From Tubulanus polymorphus (Eukaryota > Nemertea > Palaeonemertea > Tubulaniformes > Tubulanidae), in contig NC_134029.1 in the NCBI RefSeq assembly GCF_964204645.1, positions 9,538,850-9,602,849 on the forward strand: 64,000 bases of DNA, given 5' to 3'. Positions 23,039 through 37,000 of the stretch are shown here, piece after piece (within the stretch, counting starts at the first letter, position 1; each line of letters opens with the position of its first letter). The notes below the pieces were generated by a model, which saw nothing but the letters and a program-made list of their open reading frames with translations, had not been told where the DNA came from and did not search any database. The position numbers were made by a program, and so were the translations under genes.

Positions 23039-24037
23039 AAAAATGACCTCTTGGGCATGGAAAAAGGCCACAGGATCTCGAGTCTGATTGATCCAACTTT
23101 TCTTATGATGATGGGCCCTTGGGGGATACATACAGATATGCAACATAAAGACAATTGGTTCAAGAGTCTTCAAAATTTCCCTGGTCTTGTAGCTCTCCTG
23201 ACCATTAAATAATGCACAGTTTAGACTTGTTAGGTCTACAAAATGGATTAGACACTGGTCTTATTGTGGGGGCCAGTGGCACGAGGAAGATCAATACATT
23301 CATTGCCTGTCACACCTTCAAAGGAGCAATGAAATATCAAACGGCAACAACTCTGATTCAATAATCATATTCATTAATCAGAAAATAATATTCATATAAA
23401 AGATACAATGGTAGGCTAGGCCTTATCATATCAGGAGTTTTGTCTTAGAATATATCATTTTAAATGTTTTTTTTTGTGAAATATTGATAATTTACCTCGA
23501 TTAATTCGAATTTAAAAACAAAATCCAGCATTAGGCACATTCCGACCACACTTGAATTTTGGAAATGTTACTAATAGGCTACCATATTTCTTGGCTCTAT
23601 GCAAGAAACAAGTTTAAAGGTCAAGCCACGTTATTTCAGTCAGGTGCGATTGGGACCCCTGCATTTAGATGGGCCTGGGAGTAAATCAGAGGTGTTTTCA
23701 GCGAAAATAATGTGAAAATGTATGAACAACATCTAAACTTAAATAGTACTAGCAGTCCAGGTCTATTTTGATTTCAAACAGAGACGTACGTATAAACGAA
23801 AAAGCCGCGATTTTGGTTTATTTTTGATTATTTCACAAAAAATCAAGGTCCGATTTATAAGAAGTTTTCAGATCATAAAAAAGACACTATATGACACTCT
23901 GTTGAAAAAATCAGACCTGGGGGCCATCTACATACTAAGTGCCACCCTTTTTACTGGAATTATTTGCGATAGGCAAATGAATTGGAAGGATGATGTCATC
24001 AGCTAGTGATAGCAAAAGCGAACCATAGGCTTGCCGA

Positions 24038-24243
24038 AAATGTGTTGAGTGCTGATTTTGGCGAACAACAATGGCCACCAATCGGGATCAGCTACTTTGA
24101 ATCCGATCAGGCCTGTTTTTGGGCTGCAGATTTGTCTTAAGTAGATACATGTATAAAGACTTCAAAATTTCCCCCCAAAAAACTGGATTCCAGATGGCGA
24201 CAGAGATAATACTCCGCTGGGGACTTAAGTCCCAAGTTGGCTA
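24038..24243 (+). mobile_element. Composite repeat copy, microsatellite lost
   Basis: Same order of words as 22769-23038 (GTGCTGATTTTGGCGAACAA, TTTTTGGGCTGCAGAT, AACTGGATTCC) and the terminal palindrome GGGGACTTAAGTCCC ending GGCTAA. The tetranucleotide run is absent. Confidence 0.7.
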
Positions 24244-24304
24244 ATGAAGGCAGTGCTCTTATCTATCACTGCTATAATAGTTTACTTGATTATTCTTAAT
24301 GAAG

Positions 24305-24310
24305 TTTATT
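24305..24310 (-). promoter_or_regulatory. Candidate polyadenylation signal for RASGRF
   Basis: The plus strand reads TTTATT, so AATAAA on the gene strand, about 595 nt after the stop codon. It is the first canonical hexamer I see downstream of the stop. AT-richness makes chance occurrence possible. Confidence 0.35.
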
Positions 24311-24903
24311 CTATTCCAAAACTTCGCTCATTCAAAAACTGAATGAAAAAATTCATGCGCAGCAATGTACAGTACTTAGCAGGATATCTATTTTGAAGGT
24401 TTCCACCTGTATCCATAGTTATATGTCTCCACAACAGAAATTTCACCACTACAGTGACAGCAGTAGTAATGTCTGTAGCGAGTAATGCATGCAGTAGCCT
24501 GATGTCTATAGACACTGCAAAGCACTTAACAGTGCAGCATGCATGAATGTATTGCTTTACATGGCGTTTCAATGAAAGAAGTTTTTCTGATAAAATATGA
24601 TCATTTATCATGAATAATCATCTTACCTATTATAGCCGTGATAGATAAGAGTACTGTTTTTTTTTTGTTTCATGGAATTTGTAACAAATCTTTGCTGATC
24701 AATATTTTTTGGTAAATCGGGGCATAAAACCTTGATTTATACGCTTACAATCCATCAATGCTTCATGATGAAGAGCACGTATATCAAAGTTTCATGATGA
24801 GCTGAACATCTATCAGTGCTACCTGTTAAACCATATAATCTACAAATATCAATGCAATTGAACTGAGCAAACATTAATTTTATGATGAGCTGTACTTACA
24901 ATG

Positions 24904-25056
24904 CTATGATGAAGACGTCGGTCCAGAGAATGAATGTCTACTGACTGTACCACTACTTGGAACTGCAATTGACTGTCTTGGTTCAATCATTAGTGAATAA
25001 CGATACGTATCTTCTTCTTCTAATAACCGAGTCGGATCCAAAAGATAATTAGTGAC
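24904..25056 (-). CDS. RASGRF: RASGRF terminal coding exon
   Basis: The acceptor is CCGTTACAG. The 153-nt exon encodes [20 protein letters not shown] then SLMIEPRQ, matching human VTQYLLDQSFVMDEESLYESSLRIEPKL. It continues with a short Ser-rich tail ending SFSGPTSSS and TAG at 24906-24904. The tail is about 15 residues longer than in the vertebrate proteins. Confidence 0.97.
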   Translation of the reverse strand, partial: VTNYLLDPTRLLEEEDTYRYSLMIEPRQSIAVPSSGTVSRHSFSGPTSSS

Positions 25057-28000
25057 CTGTAACGGAAATCCAATACATGCAGTTTTGTGCCACAGGCAAA
25101 CCATGGTAGCTTATGAATATATGTTTCACTCCTTTGCTTCTACTGTATGGTAAGACACTTAAGTGCTTATTACATCTGGTAATACCATGAGATTGTAGTT
25201 ACAGATAGTGGATACTCCATTGCACTAACTGCTTGCAAAACATTGCATGCTCACTGGAATTCATGGCATTTAATGTTGCTGAAATTTGGTTTTGGGAGGC
25301 AGACAACAGGATACCTGCTATAATCTATTGCTCATTGGGCAATTAGGAATAATAGCTGACTATGTAAAGATGTAGTGGCAATAAATAATACAGGGAAGAC
25401 TGATCATAGCAATGATTACAGTTACATATCTTCAGTACCAAATAATTTGCATATTTCATTTTGACTGCTCGTTTGAATATCTGGTTAGTAGAGTGATGTC
25501 TATTAAGAACTAACCCTTGAATGATGTTCAATTCTATATGTCGTTTGTTGAAATAATTGAATTTCCCTGATAACATGGGCAACCTAAAATCATAGAAATA
25601 GATATACCAGTTGTCAATTGAGGCCGAGTAAATGAATTGATGATTTATGTCACAATCAACAAACATCTTACCATCCTCATTTTTGAGAAATTAACAAGTC
25701 CTTCTTCTGTGACATTAGGTGTTCCTTCCTCAATGAAGGACAAGTCTGTAAGGTACATACCCAGGTATGGGATACAGGGAGGATCACATCTACAATAATG
25801 AAATAATTTTCTATAAACATTCTAAATCTGGTGATATTTTACCAAAAAGTTAAAATCACAGGATTAGGATTTTTAGCTAGGCAGGGAGGAGGGATGGAAT
25901 AAATATATATTTTCACAGTGAAAACCCAAGAATTGTGATATTTCCTTGAATACATTCTTTGTTAAAATCAGGGTTACCACAGTTATTTTGGAAAATTCCC
26001 AAAAGCATTCTCAAGCATTTAATGAGTTACCGTATTTTCCGGCCAATAAGCCGATTTTCTAGCCTCAGATTTTTACCCGAAATATCATGATCGGCTTATT
26101 GGGCGGATACGATCTGACATAAAAAATCACTTCCTGATCTATGCCACTCTAATGCTCTCAATGATCGTCAAAATCAAGAAAAGTGGTCGATATTTATTTG
26201 AGGTCATTATTTACTACCAATTATAATCTATTTTGAACTATTTTATTTTTACTTTGATTGTTCTATCACCGCACAGCGGCAATGGTATACATTTATATAA
26301 TGCGCGAGTTCATCGTACTACCACCTGTCAGTTCAAACATTAGTATATATGCAAATCAGCAGTGAGCCGCGTACTGCGTGTATGGCTGTGTGTATAGTAA
26401 TCAGCTGAGTGAGTCTATATATAGCACAGTCACTCCGCGATGATAGTATACACAGCACTCTCACACATCGGCGGGTGCTACTGTCAGCCTCTTAAATTAA
26501 GACGAACTAATTGACAAATCAGTGAATTAAAATCTCTGATGAAGGGCCTCGGCTTATTGGGCGAAGCTTTATGAAATCCATGTATTTTAGGCTAAAAAAC
26601 TGCCCTCGGCTTATTGGCCGGAAAATACGGTATTCTTTCAATTTTTTCAAAATGGAATTGGGGTCTTTATTTAAGAAAACATATCATTGTACTACAGGGA
26701 AATCAACATTTAGTGGTGACTGGTTGATGATGGTGATATTCAAGAAAAGACGTTTGCCCTTGATAACGAAACGTATGCTACGTGAAGTGAAGAAAAAATT
26801 GCCAGATTAGACAATAATTAATCAAATTCCCAAAACATTTCCGAACAGAATTTCCAAGCCTTGCACACCTGAAGCAAGAACCGCCCATAAAACTGCCCAG
26901 GAGATTGTTTTAATGACTAGCACCTCAAAGAAATGCGCCACCATTGCTAAACAGAAAAAAAAGGCAAAGACAAAATGGTTCATGCAGCTGATTCATCTGA
27001 TATTACAAAACTACCATTATGTCTGACCCTCTGCTGCCCTTGTTTTTTTTATCAGTGTAAATCAATTGGGTGATTTGAGGTCCAAGGCAACTAGTGGAAG
27101 ACCAGTACACCTATCAGTGTGTGTAAAAGCGGTAATGTAACTGTTTTATAGTTGTCCCCGGTCTTCTCCTTAAAGAGAAGTGGAAAAAGTCTATCACAGC
27201 AGGACAGCCAGGATTGACCACTCACCCACCTCATCAAACAAGGAACCCCCACTTCCAGTCATTATGGTCGTTTTGAGTGGAAAATTCACCCAGTAGGGTT
27301 TGCTTGACAGCATCCACACATAAAGATTCATCGATGAAATCAGCCTTGTGACAACAGAGACAGAACAAGAGGCCCACGGGCCTTATACCTTCATGACGCA
27401 GTAGAAGAAGATTCAGTATTCAAAGTTTTACAGAAAGATTGACATTGTAATGATGTAACAAGTTTTAAAATAGTTAAGATAGTATAGGCTATGTGGCGAT
27501 AATGTTCATTTTCTGTTAATATATCCTTACATGAAAAGACAAGCCCATTTTAGCTGCCCCAAAGATCACACTACATGAAAAAATGCATCAAGAAAGATGG
27601 ATGGCAATCCTGGTGGCCATACTTGAACTCAATTTTCAATAAGGGGTAGACATTTCACCTACCAAAATTCTTACACCTAGTATCATGAAAATGCATCAAG
27701 AATTGCAGGCCATTTCGTGTAAGAAATTCAAGATGGCTGACCTGGCAGCCACATTTGAAAGCCGATGACCTCCAAATACTAAAGGCATGGACAGCTTACC
27801 TACCCTGATCCTCACACAAAATTTTGTGATAATCCATCAAGAATTGCAGGCTGCATCGTGCAAACAAGAAATTCAAGATGGCCACCCCAATGGCAGCCAT
27901 ATTTGATCACCAATAACATTTCTTTACAATAGGGGTGCACATCTCGCCAGACCCAATCTTCAAGCTTATTTTCAAAAAGATTCATCGCAATTTACAGGCA

Positions 28001-31000
28001 AATTACTGTCGAATTCAATTCAATTCCGGAGGGCCTGGCTTAGTCCTATACAATAGGAGTCAATTAAGATTCGACTTTGAAAAACCAGCACAGATGCCTA
28101 TTCAAATCACATGTAATTAAAAAATTCAGTGCTTCTTAGTTTGATGTCCCTATTTTCATCGCGCACGTGGTTAAAATTATTGTTTACATCAAATGTCTTC
28201 AACAGCTGATACAAACGCACCCGCGTCTGTCAATCATCTTAATTGATTCATATAAAAAAATGCTCACTATGAAAAAACTATGCGGTGAATCAATCCGGAA
28301 TTTTTCAGTAGAATGTCAGATACTAGGTACCTTTCTTTAAAGGTTAATTTGTTGTATGTCATTAACAATCAGTTATATAATACTATTCATAACTTTGAAG
28401 CGGCGCGCCGGCAGCTAACGCTCAAGCAAGGTCAGTCACGTAGGCCAACGATAACACGAAACAGACCACGGTTTTGCCGGTTAAGAGTGTCTTTCCACAT
28501 AAATTAGGGGACTGTAAGAGACCATTTGTTGACACTAACCTTTAATAAACTTCGTATGGATACAATCAAGATAATTCAACCCTATAATTCCACTATTCAA
28601 CGATCGACGCGCAGCTTAAACATGGCGCCGCCAATCAATACGCTAGTCACGATGTATCTCTACACACATCAAAATCACACTTGAATTACAAGTGTTGACT
28701 TATGAGAAACGATCGAAATCTAGCAATTTGATTGGGAAAATAGCAGCACTATGAGTTTATTAACTTTGAAAAAAGTTAATAAACCACCTCCGACTGTCTA
28801 ATAATTTAAAAGCTTTGCCTTCACATGGAACTATTTCCGCCTTATCACAGGTGCACTCTGCCGCCGCGATTCGCCCATTCAACGATAAAAACTTTCCCAC
28901 GGTCTTACTATCGGCATTTTCTAATAATTTAGGGAAATATTTTTAAAAAGCGAAATTTCACACTCTGCATTAATAAGATTAAAGTATTTATTCGTTTGAC
29001 AAATCTTCCTCTGAACTCCCACCAACAAGTTATGTGGCGATACGAAAATGACGTCATCGACTCGCTACCATCTTATAACCTTCATGACTACGTCATGAAG
29101 GTAAAAATCAAGTAACGCTGTGTGACTGAACCATAATTGAGCCAGCCAGCAGGGAGCCATGAGGAGCAATTCACCTTTGACATAATCAGGTTCATTAGCA
29201 GAAGACAAGTGGTGGAAAGGTATGCACTGAGATTGCTCCATGCCAGAGATATGGAGTAGGATGCGCATGCCCGATTGTCTGGGAATGGTGAGACAAAAGC
29301 TGGGCTCTGCCCATTGACACTGTGATCAAATTCAATGGGAGGTACCAGATTTTTGCTGGCAACATCTCGAAGACAGTCGAACAGTCAGAACAGGGCATCC
29401 ATCACCACAATGAATTCCTGCTAGGTGAAACACAGACAGAGATATCTCAGGAACAGGTTGTAGGACCTGGTGCCTACCTGGTTCTGCAGGTAGGCATTGA
29501 CTATGAAATTCTTGGAAGCTAACTGAATATGACAGCCTACTACCATCTATTGAAAGAATCTCAGGGCCTTTCACACTGTGAAGATTTCTAGATTATGGGG
29601 CAAGTCTTTTCCCAAGGTGGAAACCATACATCGAACTCGCATCATCTCTCCAGGTGTGCCCCAAAACAGTGATTGCCATCAGTGAAGAGCACTGGGCATC
29701 CAAGAAGCATTAGAGATTCTATGGTCAAGTGCTGAGGCTTCATCTACCTAAGAAGATCTCATGGGTGAGAGAAGAAAGCTGCCATAACACCCTATAGAGC
29801 AAGTCCACTTAGCCAGGTCCAAAGCCCGAATTCTTCACTTTCAACTAATCATAAGGAATGAAAAGTCAAACATTTTCTCCTGTTCTCCTGCAAAAATTTT
29901 TGGAATGCATTCACAAACTTGGTTAATACCAAAGGTTCCAAGCTCATCCTGAACTGAAGCATGATAAACTGGTAGGGAGCACTTCCAATATTAGTCTTAG
30001 CGATTTCATCCAAAATTAGAGAAAATTTTGCGACCTGGCAGGGGGAAAATGGGGACCTGAAAAAAGGCACACTTGAAACATTTGACACCACAAATTGCCT
30101 GGGCTTGACGTTCTTTGCATGTAGAGCTGAATTTTTGTAGAAGTATACTTCATGTTTTATTGGAGCCTTTGTCCAAAAGGAGTTAAAACCATGAATCATG
30201 TATTACCGGTGCAGTGCATCCCTCATATTCTTAAATCTTCCATCCGATGAAACCAATGTCTGTAACTTCTCAATCATTTGTTTAGTCTGGAAAATGAATA
30301 GAACCATTTTGAGGTTTTCCATGAACTAGCTTAATCATTGCATAAAAATTATATACCAAAAATAGGTTACAAAACATTAGGAATGACTGAAGGAAATGAT
30401 ATAATTTCATTTCTTTTACAATGCCTTAGTTAACAAAACAATGCAACCTGTGCTGCGCCTGTCAATTTGGTTTTCTCATCTTCAGATATTTCCAAATGAT
30501 AATTACTTTCGATCTTTCAGTCAAAACAAAATACCTGCTTCGGTAATCTATCCCAAGTGCGCTTTAATCTATATACAGAACTATTCACAAAAGCGGCACA
30601 AATTTGTAGTACTCCATTGTAATTATGCATGCAGCGACAGATATCAGCTATGGCTGCCCATTTCTCAATACATGCAACGCGATCTTGTATGTTTGATCTT
30701 CCAACTATTTCCGATACGACCAATCGACTGACCTAACATACACAAAAAGAATTATTATTTTTACAGTTTTGCCACTGCAAAGGGTACCTATGATGAGCCC
30801 TCTGATAGGGGCCTGCAATTTTTCTCTGGATGTCCCGCAGCAAAAGTAAATGCAATGGGTAGAAATTAAACACGCTTGCTGCAGGCTACAAATACACTCA
30901 TACTTCCTGTTTTGTCATTAATGCCATTAAAATACATTCGTAGCTGATTTTTCCTATTTACAGTTAGATAATTGTTCTCTGGCACCCGGGAATGACACAG

Positions 31001-34000
31001 TTTCTAATGGGGTAACCGCAAAACCAGCTATCCCGCTTGATGGCCTGACGAGCAGAAGGACATCCATTCTCAAAATTAGTTCATTTTCAATGGGCTTTGC
31101 ACTGGATTTTTTTAATCTTCAATCCATATATTATCACAACACCCCCTACATATACAATACTTTCATTCTTCTACTCGTTTTCATAAATAATTGATTCATT
31201 TAAGAGAAAAGTTCATTTAGATTTAATTGAAATGTAGAAGAAATCAAACGCGGACGACCAACTATCTACTAGCAAACCTGGCGGACTCTTGCCTGCCATA
31301 AGTGGAATGGTTGATTGCCACAGTAGCGCTGTGGGTACCCCATTGGCAGGCAATGTGAACAAACTCAGCTTCATTCTCAATGCTCATTGGTCAATTTTGA
31401 AAAAAGCTGACTACGTAACAGTTCCAGTGCCGACCTATGAGAATATTTGTCATGGCAATTGAGCTGGAAGCGAATGTGTTGTTACGAAGGCGATAACACT
31501 ATTTTCATTCGCTAGAACGTTTTAGCCAGTAAAAATCTTGAAATGGAAAAGTTTATACTTGGGTATGCCTAACCCTGCACTCCCTTTGAATACACCATAC
31601 CTGACTGATGTATTTCAAGAATCTTCTCATCATAGGCAAATTGACTAACAGATACTTACTTCATTGAAGCGTTTGCTGACCAGCAGCACATGAGGAGCTT
31701 TATGTTGCTTGTCAGGTTTCATCCAGGCTTGACACAACAATTCCCTACAAAACAAAACCAAATCCCTTATTATCTACTTCATTGAGTATAGGAAGTATTC
31801 ATTTATTACATACATATAGGCAGAAGGGACCTATTATACTTCTATTTTGAACTACAATTTTAACCTATAATTCTAACAGATCTTATTCATAGGGTCTAGT
31901 AAAGATGTTCAAAACATGTGCATTGTTTAGAGTTACTGATAAATGCTGTGATTTAGCGGCCAATAAGATATTTGTAATTTTTTTCAGAATTTTGATTTTT
32001 GCGAATGAAAAATCTTGATTTCTAAGTGAAACCAAAATTGTTATTCTTCCTATGAGCAATTTAGGATCAAGACTCGCCAAATGTGTTCATTCGATTTTAA
32101 GGAGGTGTCAGTCACACATTTTGCACATTTTTTTAATGTAGTATATAGTGATAGCTGCGGCTATGAGCTGCAGCTAAAAAACCAAATTCTCCATATACAT
32201 GCAAGAACTGGAAAACTAAGATGGCTGCTGACTGCGTAATTATGAACTAATCCAAAAACCCATCTGATATGTCAAAGATATTTTCCTAGTGAAGTTAACT
32301 TATCTCAAATTTCAATGTTATATGACAAACCATTAAGGGGAAGAACCATAGAGGCTTAAGAATTCAGACCTGAAATGACCTTATTTGGACAATACAATAA
32401 AATATTTCTTGTGATGCTAGGCCCCATGGATATACTGGATATACATAAACATACCAAACCTCAAGATGAACGTCTTCAAAATTTGCCCCGAAAACTTCAA
32501 CACGGGGTCCAGGGATGCTGTGCCCACTTAGTAAAATGCGGCTTTGAACCAGTAGATTTCACAATGAAATGAATCATCCAGGTATAAAATCAATGAGGTA
32601 CATACATGTACATGTATTAGTCTATAGTAGTATTTTGAAAGCATTGATGAAAACTTGGTCAGCAGCTCAGTAACTACGAAGGTGGTTTACTGACGACTGA
32701 TGTGCAGGAAGGAATGATTGCACTAACAACAAAAGCATGCGTTTATTGACAAGTTTGTTTTGAAACTGGTGCTGTCTAGGATAGATGTATAAACAAAATA
32801 TCAAGACATCATATGTGTCTTCAAAACTTCCCAACATAACTTAATTCCATCCACAGACAGACAAACAGACAAAAAGTCAACACAATAGCCTGCTGCGACA
32901 GTTCAGCCATTCGACTGCTGCGACTGTTCAAAGTCCGAAGTCGGCTGAATATATGCAAAGGTACCCATTAAGCTTAACCACAATAGCCATCTCGATTCCA
33001 GTCAGGTCAATTTTCGGGCCACAGATGTGTCTAGGGTGGATACATACATAAATCATACACAGATATAAGATCTATGATACAGTGGATTGCCATTGATTGA
33101 AAGCCTGTGGTACGCTCAAAACTCAAAAAAAGTTTTAATGTTTATATATTCAATTGACATGAAACAAAAACGCGCACTGACATGAAACTCTTTATGGCCA
33201 TATAGATTCAGAATACACTGATAATCATTGAGAATTAGTGAGATGTAACAAATAAAAGGACCAGTGGATTGTTTTCCGGAATATCTTCTCCAGCAGCAGT
33301 ACCAGTACAGTTGAACCCAGCAACGTCATTAGGTAGTCCCATCACTGATGTTGTTCTTTTAAGTGAATGTCGACATTATCATGGTCCCAGCTATGATGAC
33401 TTCAGCCAGTTTTACAGAATTTGTTAGTGTCAAAACGTTTCTGGTTGCTTATCTGATATCATAATGAGGTGAGGCCAAACAAATGAAATTTCTGTCACAA
33501 CTTACTCGCTTCGTATGGATTTGAATATCTGATGGTCTAGATAGGTGAGCTGTTCGGCAATGTCAAGTGCTGACAATGTATCAAAATTGTCTTTTGATTG
33601 TAGCTGAAAAAAAGAAATAAACAAGAACTGAATTTCACAACATGTACTTGGTGACATACTAGCACATGATCACCCGTGTAAGGAACTATAACACCAGCCT
33701 AAAAGAGTGGGTTGGCTCATTAATGGACTAGTGACAGATTTGAGCGCTCACTTCGAATTCAAGTAAGTTTGGATGAATTTCAGGGGGCCAAAAGGACACG
33801 ATTTTGATGGCTCACCTCATCAAATCTTATATCATATGAAAGTTTTGACTACTTACTACAAAATATCACGAACTTGTAATGCATGGAAATAAACAGCAAA
33901 TGAGCTATTCGGTATCGTGATGAACTTGGATTTTACCTGGAATTTTCTGAGGAGTAATTGACACTACATAGTGAAATTTCTGAGTGCTAATGGGTTAATC

Positions 34001-37000
34001 AAGCTAAATGAATTTTTTTGTGACAGACATTATTTTGTTTGGAAAAAAATACTCCTGATTTTTCCTACCTCCACATTCATTTTCGAATACAATTGAATTG
34101 AATTTTCATATTTGATGGAATAGAATTGATTGGAATTTGTGAATAGCGCCAATAGTTTTGATCAAGTACGGATAATATTGGGGCATTGTGACAATTCAAA
34201 GTTGATTTATGATACCAGGTGGGTGTGATTATGATAAATCCAATCATTTATTTACGTTTTTCTAACATCATTTTCCAGAAAAGGTGTTGTTGTGACAATC
34301 CAAACACATGGCTTATTAAACATGGTACACGATACTGTGAGAATGACGTGTGCGTGCAGTAATACAAGACCTCTCACACATAATACCTCCACTGAGGCAG
34401 CAAAAATCACAACATCAGTCAGATTTTTCTAACGTCACGAAAAAGCTACTAATTTAGTAATTAAATGAAAGGGAGCTTGCTGTGTGTGTTTGAGCAACCT
34501 ACGAAGTCTGTAACTTAAGTTTTCATGTTTCCTAGAAAAAAGTAAAGCTGGTGATAAATTTTCTATTTGATATTCCCTAGAGCTATTTCTGTAAAAGATC
34601 CTTTAGCCAGAGGAGAAAAATGTAGGTAGGAATGATCCAAGGTATGGCAGCCAAACTAGGCAGTGTCTCTAGCTTCTTGTTTCCTTTTGATTATTTATAA
34701 ATAAATTGCCCATGGGAAAAGTGTGGTTTACCTTGAAAGCTAGAGATTGTTGGGAGTAAGGGCATTGCTTGAAAAATCTTTTAAATTCGTTACCTCAAAG
34801 TTCTAGAAGTTTATATTGTATTTCATCTTTCTTAAAGAATTATTTTGTAGTCAAATAAGACCAAAGAGAAACATTTGTTTATGGTCTACCCCAAAAATTT
34901 CGTAGGGTACAGGTAGGCGCGGCAGGGAAACTATTATATATTTTCAAAAACAGAAAACACAGCGCTCATCTTCTGCTACGATGATTATTCAGCCTGTTAT
35001 CATACCGAACGTGCACGCACCAAGCAGGGGTAAAGCATCACCATCTAGTAGTCTGTATGAGCGTGTGTTTGTGTGTGCAACAGTCTAATGTTTAGCACTC
35101 CCGCGCACGTGGAGGCCTTGTGTAGTGAACATTCGCTTCACTTCAATCTCAATCAACACGATCACCGGGTATTAAAATGAAACAATACCTATGGCGATAT
35201 GTGAATAATGATTCTCTCACCAGCAATGAGCATTCAAAATTCGCACATACGGCACCTAGTCCAATGAAACGTTCGCCATTAATGGCTTTCCCATAATTAT
35301 TTTAGTAGCGCCAGAATTCCCCGTATATCCCAAAAAAGCCAATGACATTCGCTCGTAGAGACGATGCCCCCCAATCGAGGTCATTGCAATTTGATACGCA
35401 AGAGCTAAGGATTTTCCTGCCAAAAACAGATTTTCGTCGAATTTAAACAAAGTTGACCATGTAGTCGACGGAGGTTTGACATGTCTTCAATCGCATCGAT
35501 TATACGTTGTTTAACCCTTACAATACCACCACTGTATGGCATATGGCACAAATTGGCAAGCTAGCATACCCGTACCGTATGTGATACGGTATCGCTTAAC
35601 CATTCTTCTAGAAGGGCATATCTATCAGTATCAGCCGGTGCTGCCATCTGCATAAAATCCAAGATGGCAAAAGCCAGGAAAAAAACAATTTGGCTGGATG
35701 AAACGGTTCAGCAGCTCATATATGATGCTGACAGTGATGCTGGTGACTTGGAATTTGGTAGTGAACAAATTGAGAGTGACAACGAATATGACAGCAGCAG
35801 TTCAGATGATGAGACTTAGTCAGAAAATAGGTTTATAGTGCCGGCAATGATTTTGATGATGAAAATGAAATCAGTGACAATAATGAAGAACCAGAAACTG
35901 TCCATCCTCAAGGTCACATACATCCAAATAATTTGTCTTATTTGTAAGCCCAAAGGTTATCAACACCATGGTATACAATGTATCAGTGTCAAATACATAG
36001 GTAAAAATTTTCTGAGGCCTGAAATTATACGCCAATGAAACCCCTTACATCTGGCCTTCCGACATATCGGTGGAAAAGTGGGTAAATGAGTGGAAAAATA
36101 AATTTTCAGTTGTTCTATTGCTTTGAAATTTTTACTACATAAAGTAACGATATATGGCATACAATTTCAGTTGGAATTGAATAGATCAGTGCATTTTGCT
36201 GGGAGACAGAGCAGTTTATCTGAAACTTTTTTGTGAATTTTTTTCATGGCGGCCATCTTGGAGTATGTGGCCTTGACCTCAAGTTCAATTATATTCAAAT
36301 TATTTATGTCTACTTTGTTGGCCCAAAAGTTATCAACAACATGCTATATAATTTTTCTGTGTCAGATACCTTGGTAACTATTCTATGAAGCCTCAAATAT
36401 ACCCTTATAAACCCCTAAATTCCCTCCGGTATAGCAGCGGAGACACTATGTGGTATTGAAAGGGTTAACCAGAGAACCAATGAAAAAATGCTCACATAAA
36501 AAAAACGTACCGCCATTTTACATGAATTGCCTCAATGCCAACCTCATACTGCTGACAAAGGTAAACCAAAAATAATTGATGTAACCTCGAAAGTTGGGAA
36601 GAAAATTGGGAAAAACAGGAAGATAGGAATGATCCAACATCTGGAAACCAAACTAGGCTGACAAGCATACTAGAATGGTATTTGGCAAACAGTAAGAACT
36701 TGCCTGAAATGCTGCCTGCCCGGTCACTTGGGCATACAGGTTTCCTTTATAAATGAGAAAAACGTTATCATTTTTGTTTGGCCTGAGCACCTAACAAAAA
36801 GTTCCAAAATCGAAGCCCCCAACAATATGTCTAGCTGCGGGCCTGCAAAACCAAAGATACCAAACCGGTAGGCCATGAAATCTCCTAGTTTGCATTTGAA
36901 ACTAAGCGCCTTGACTGATACGAGTGTGTAGTATTTCTAAAATTCTAACTGTGGCACCGTTTAGAAGGTTTACTAAAGCTTAAAGTATTATCATCATTAT

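Larger units (their letters stand above)
25790..30206 (-). other. RASGRF intron, 4.4 kb, repeat-rich
   Basis: It contains a 601-bp TA-flanked element (26030-26630), a short tandem array (27555-27960) and a higher-complexity stretch at 29100-29830 that looks like decayed coding repeat but could not be assigned. Confidence 0.8.

Noticed and set aside
33987-33998. GCTAATGGGTTAA right-end-like word
   Set aside because: No matching left terminus in the window.
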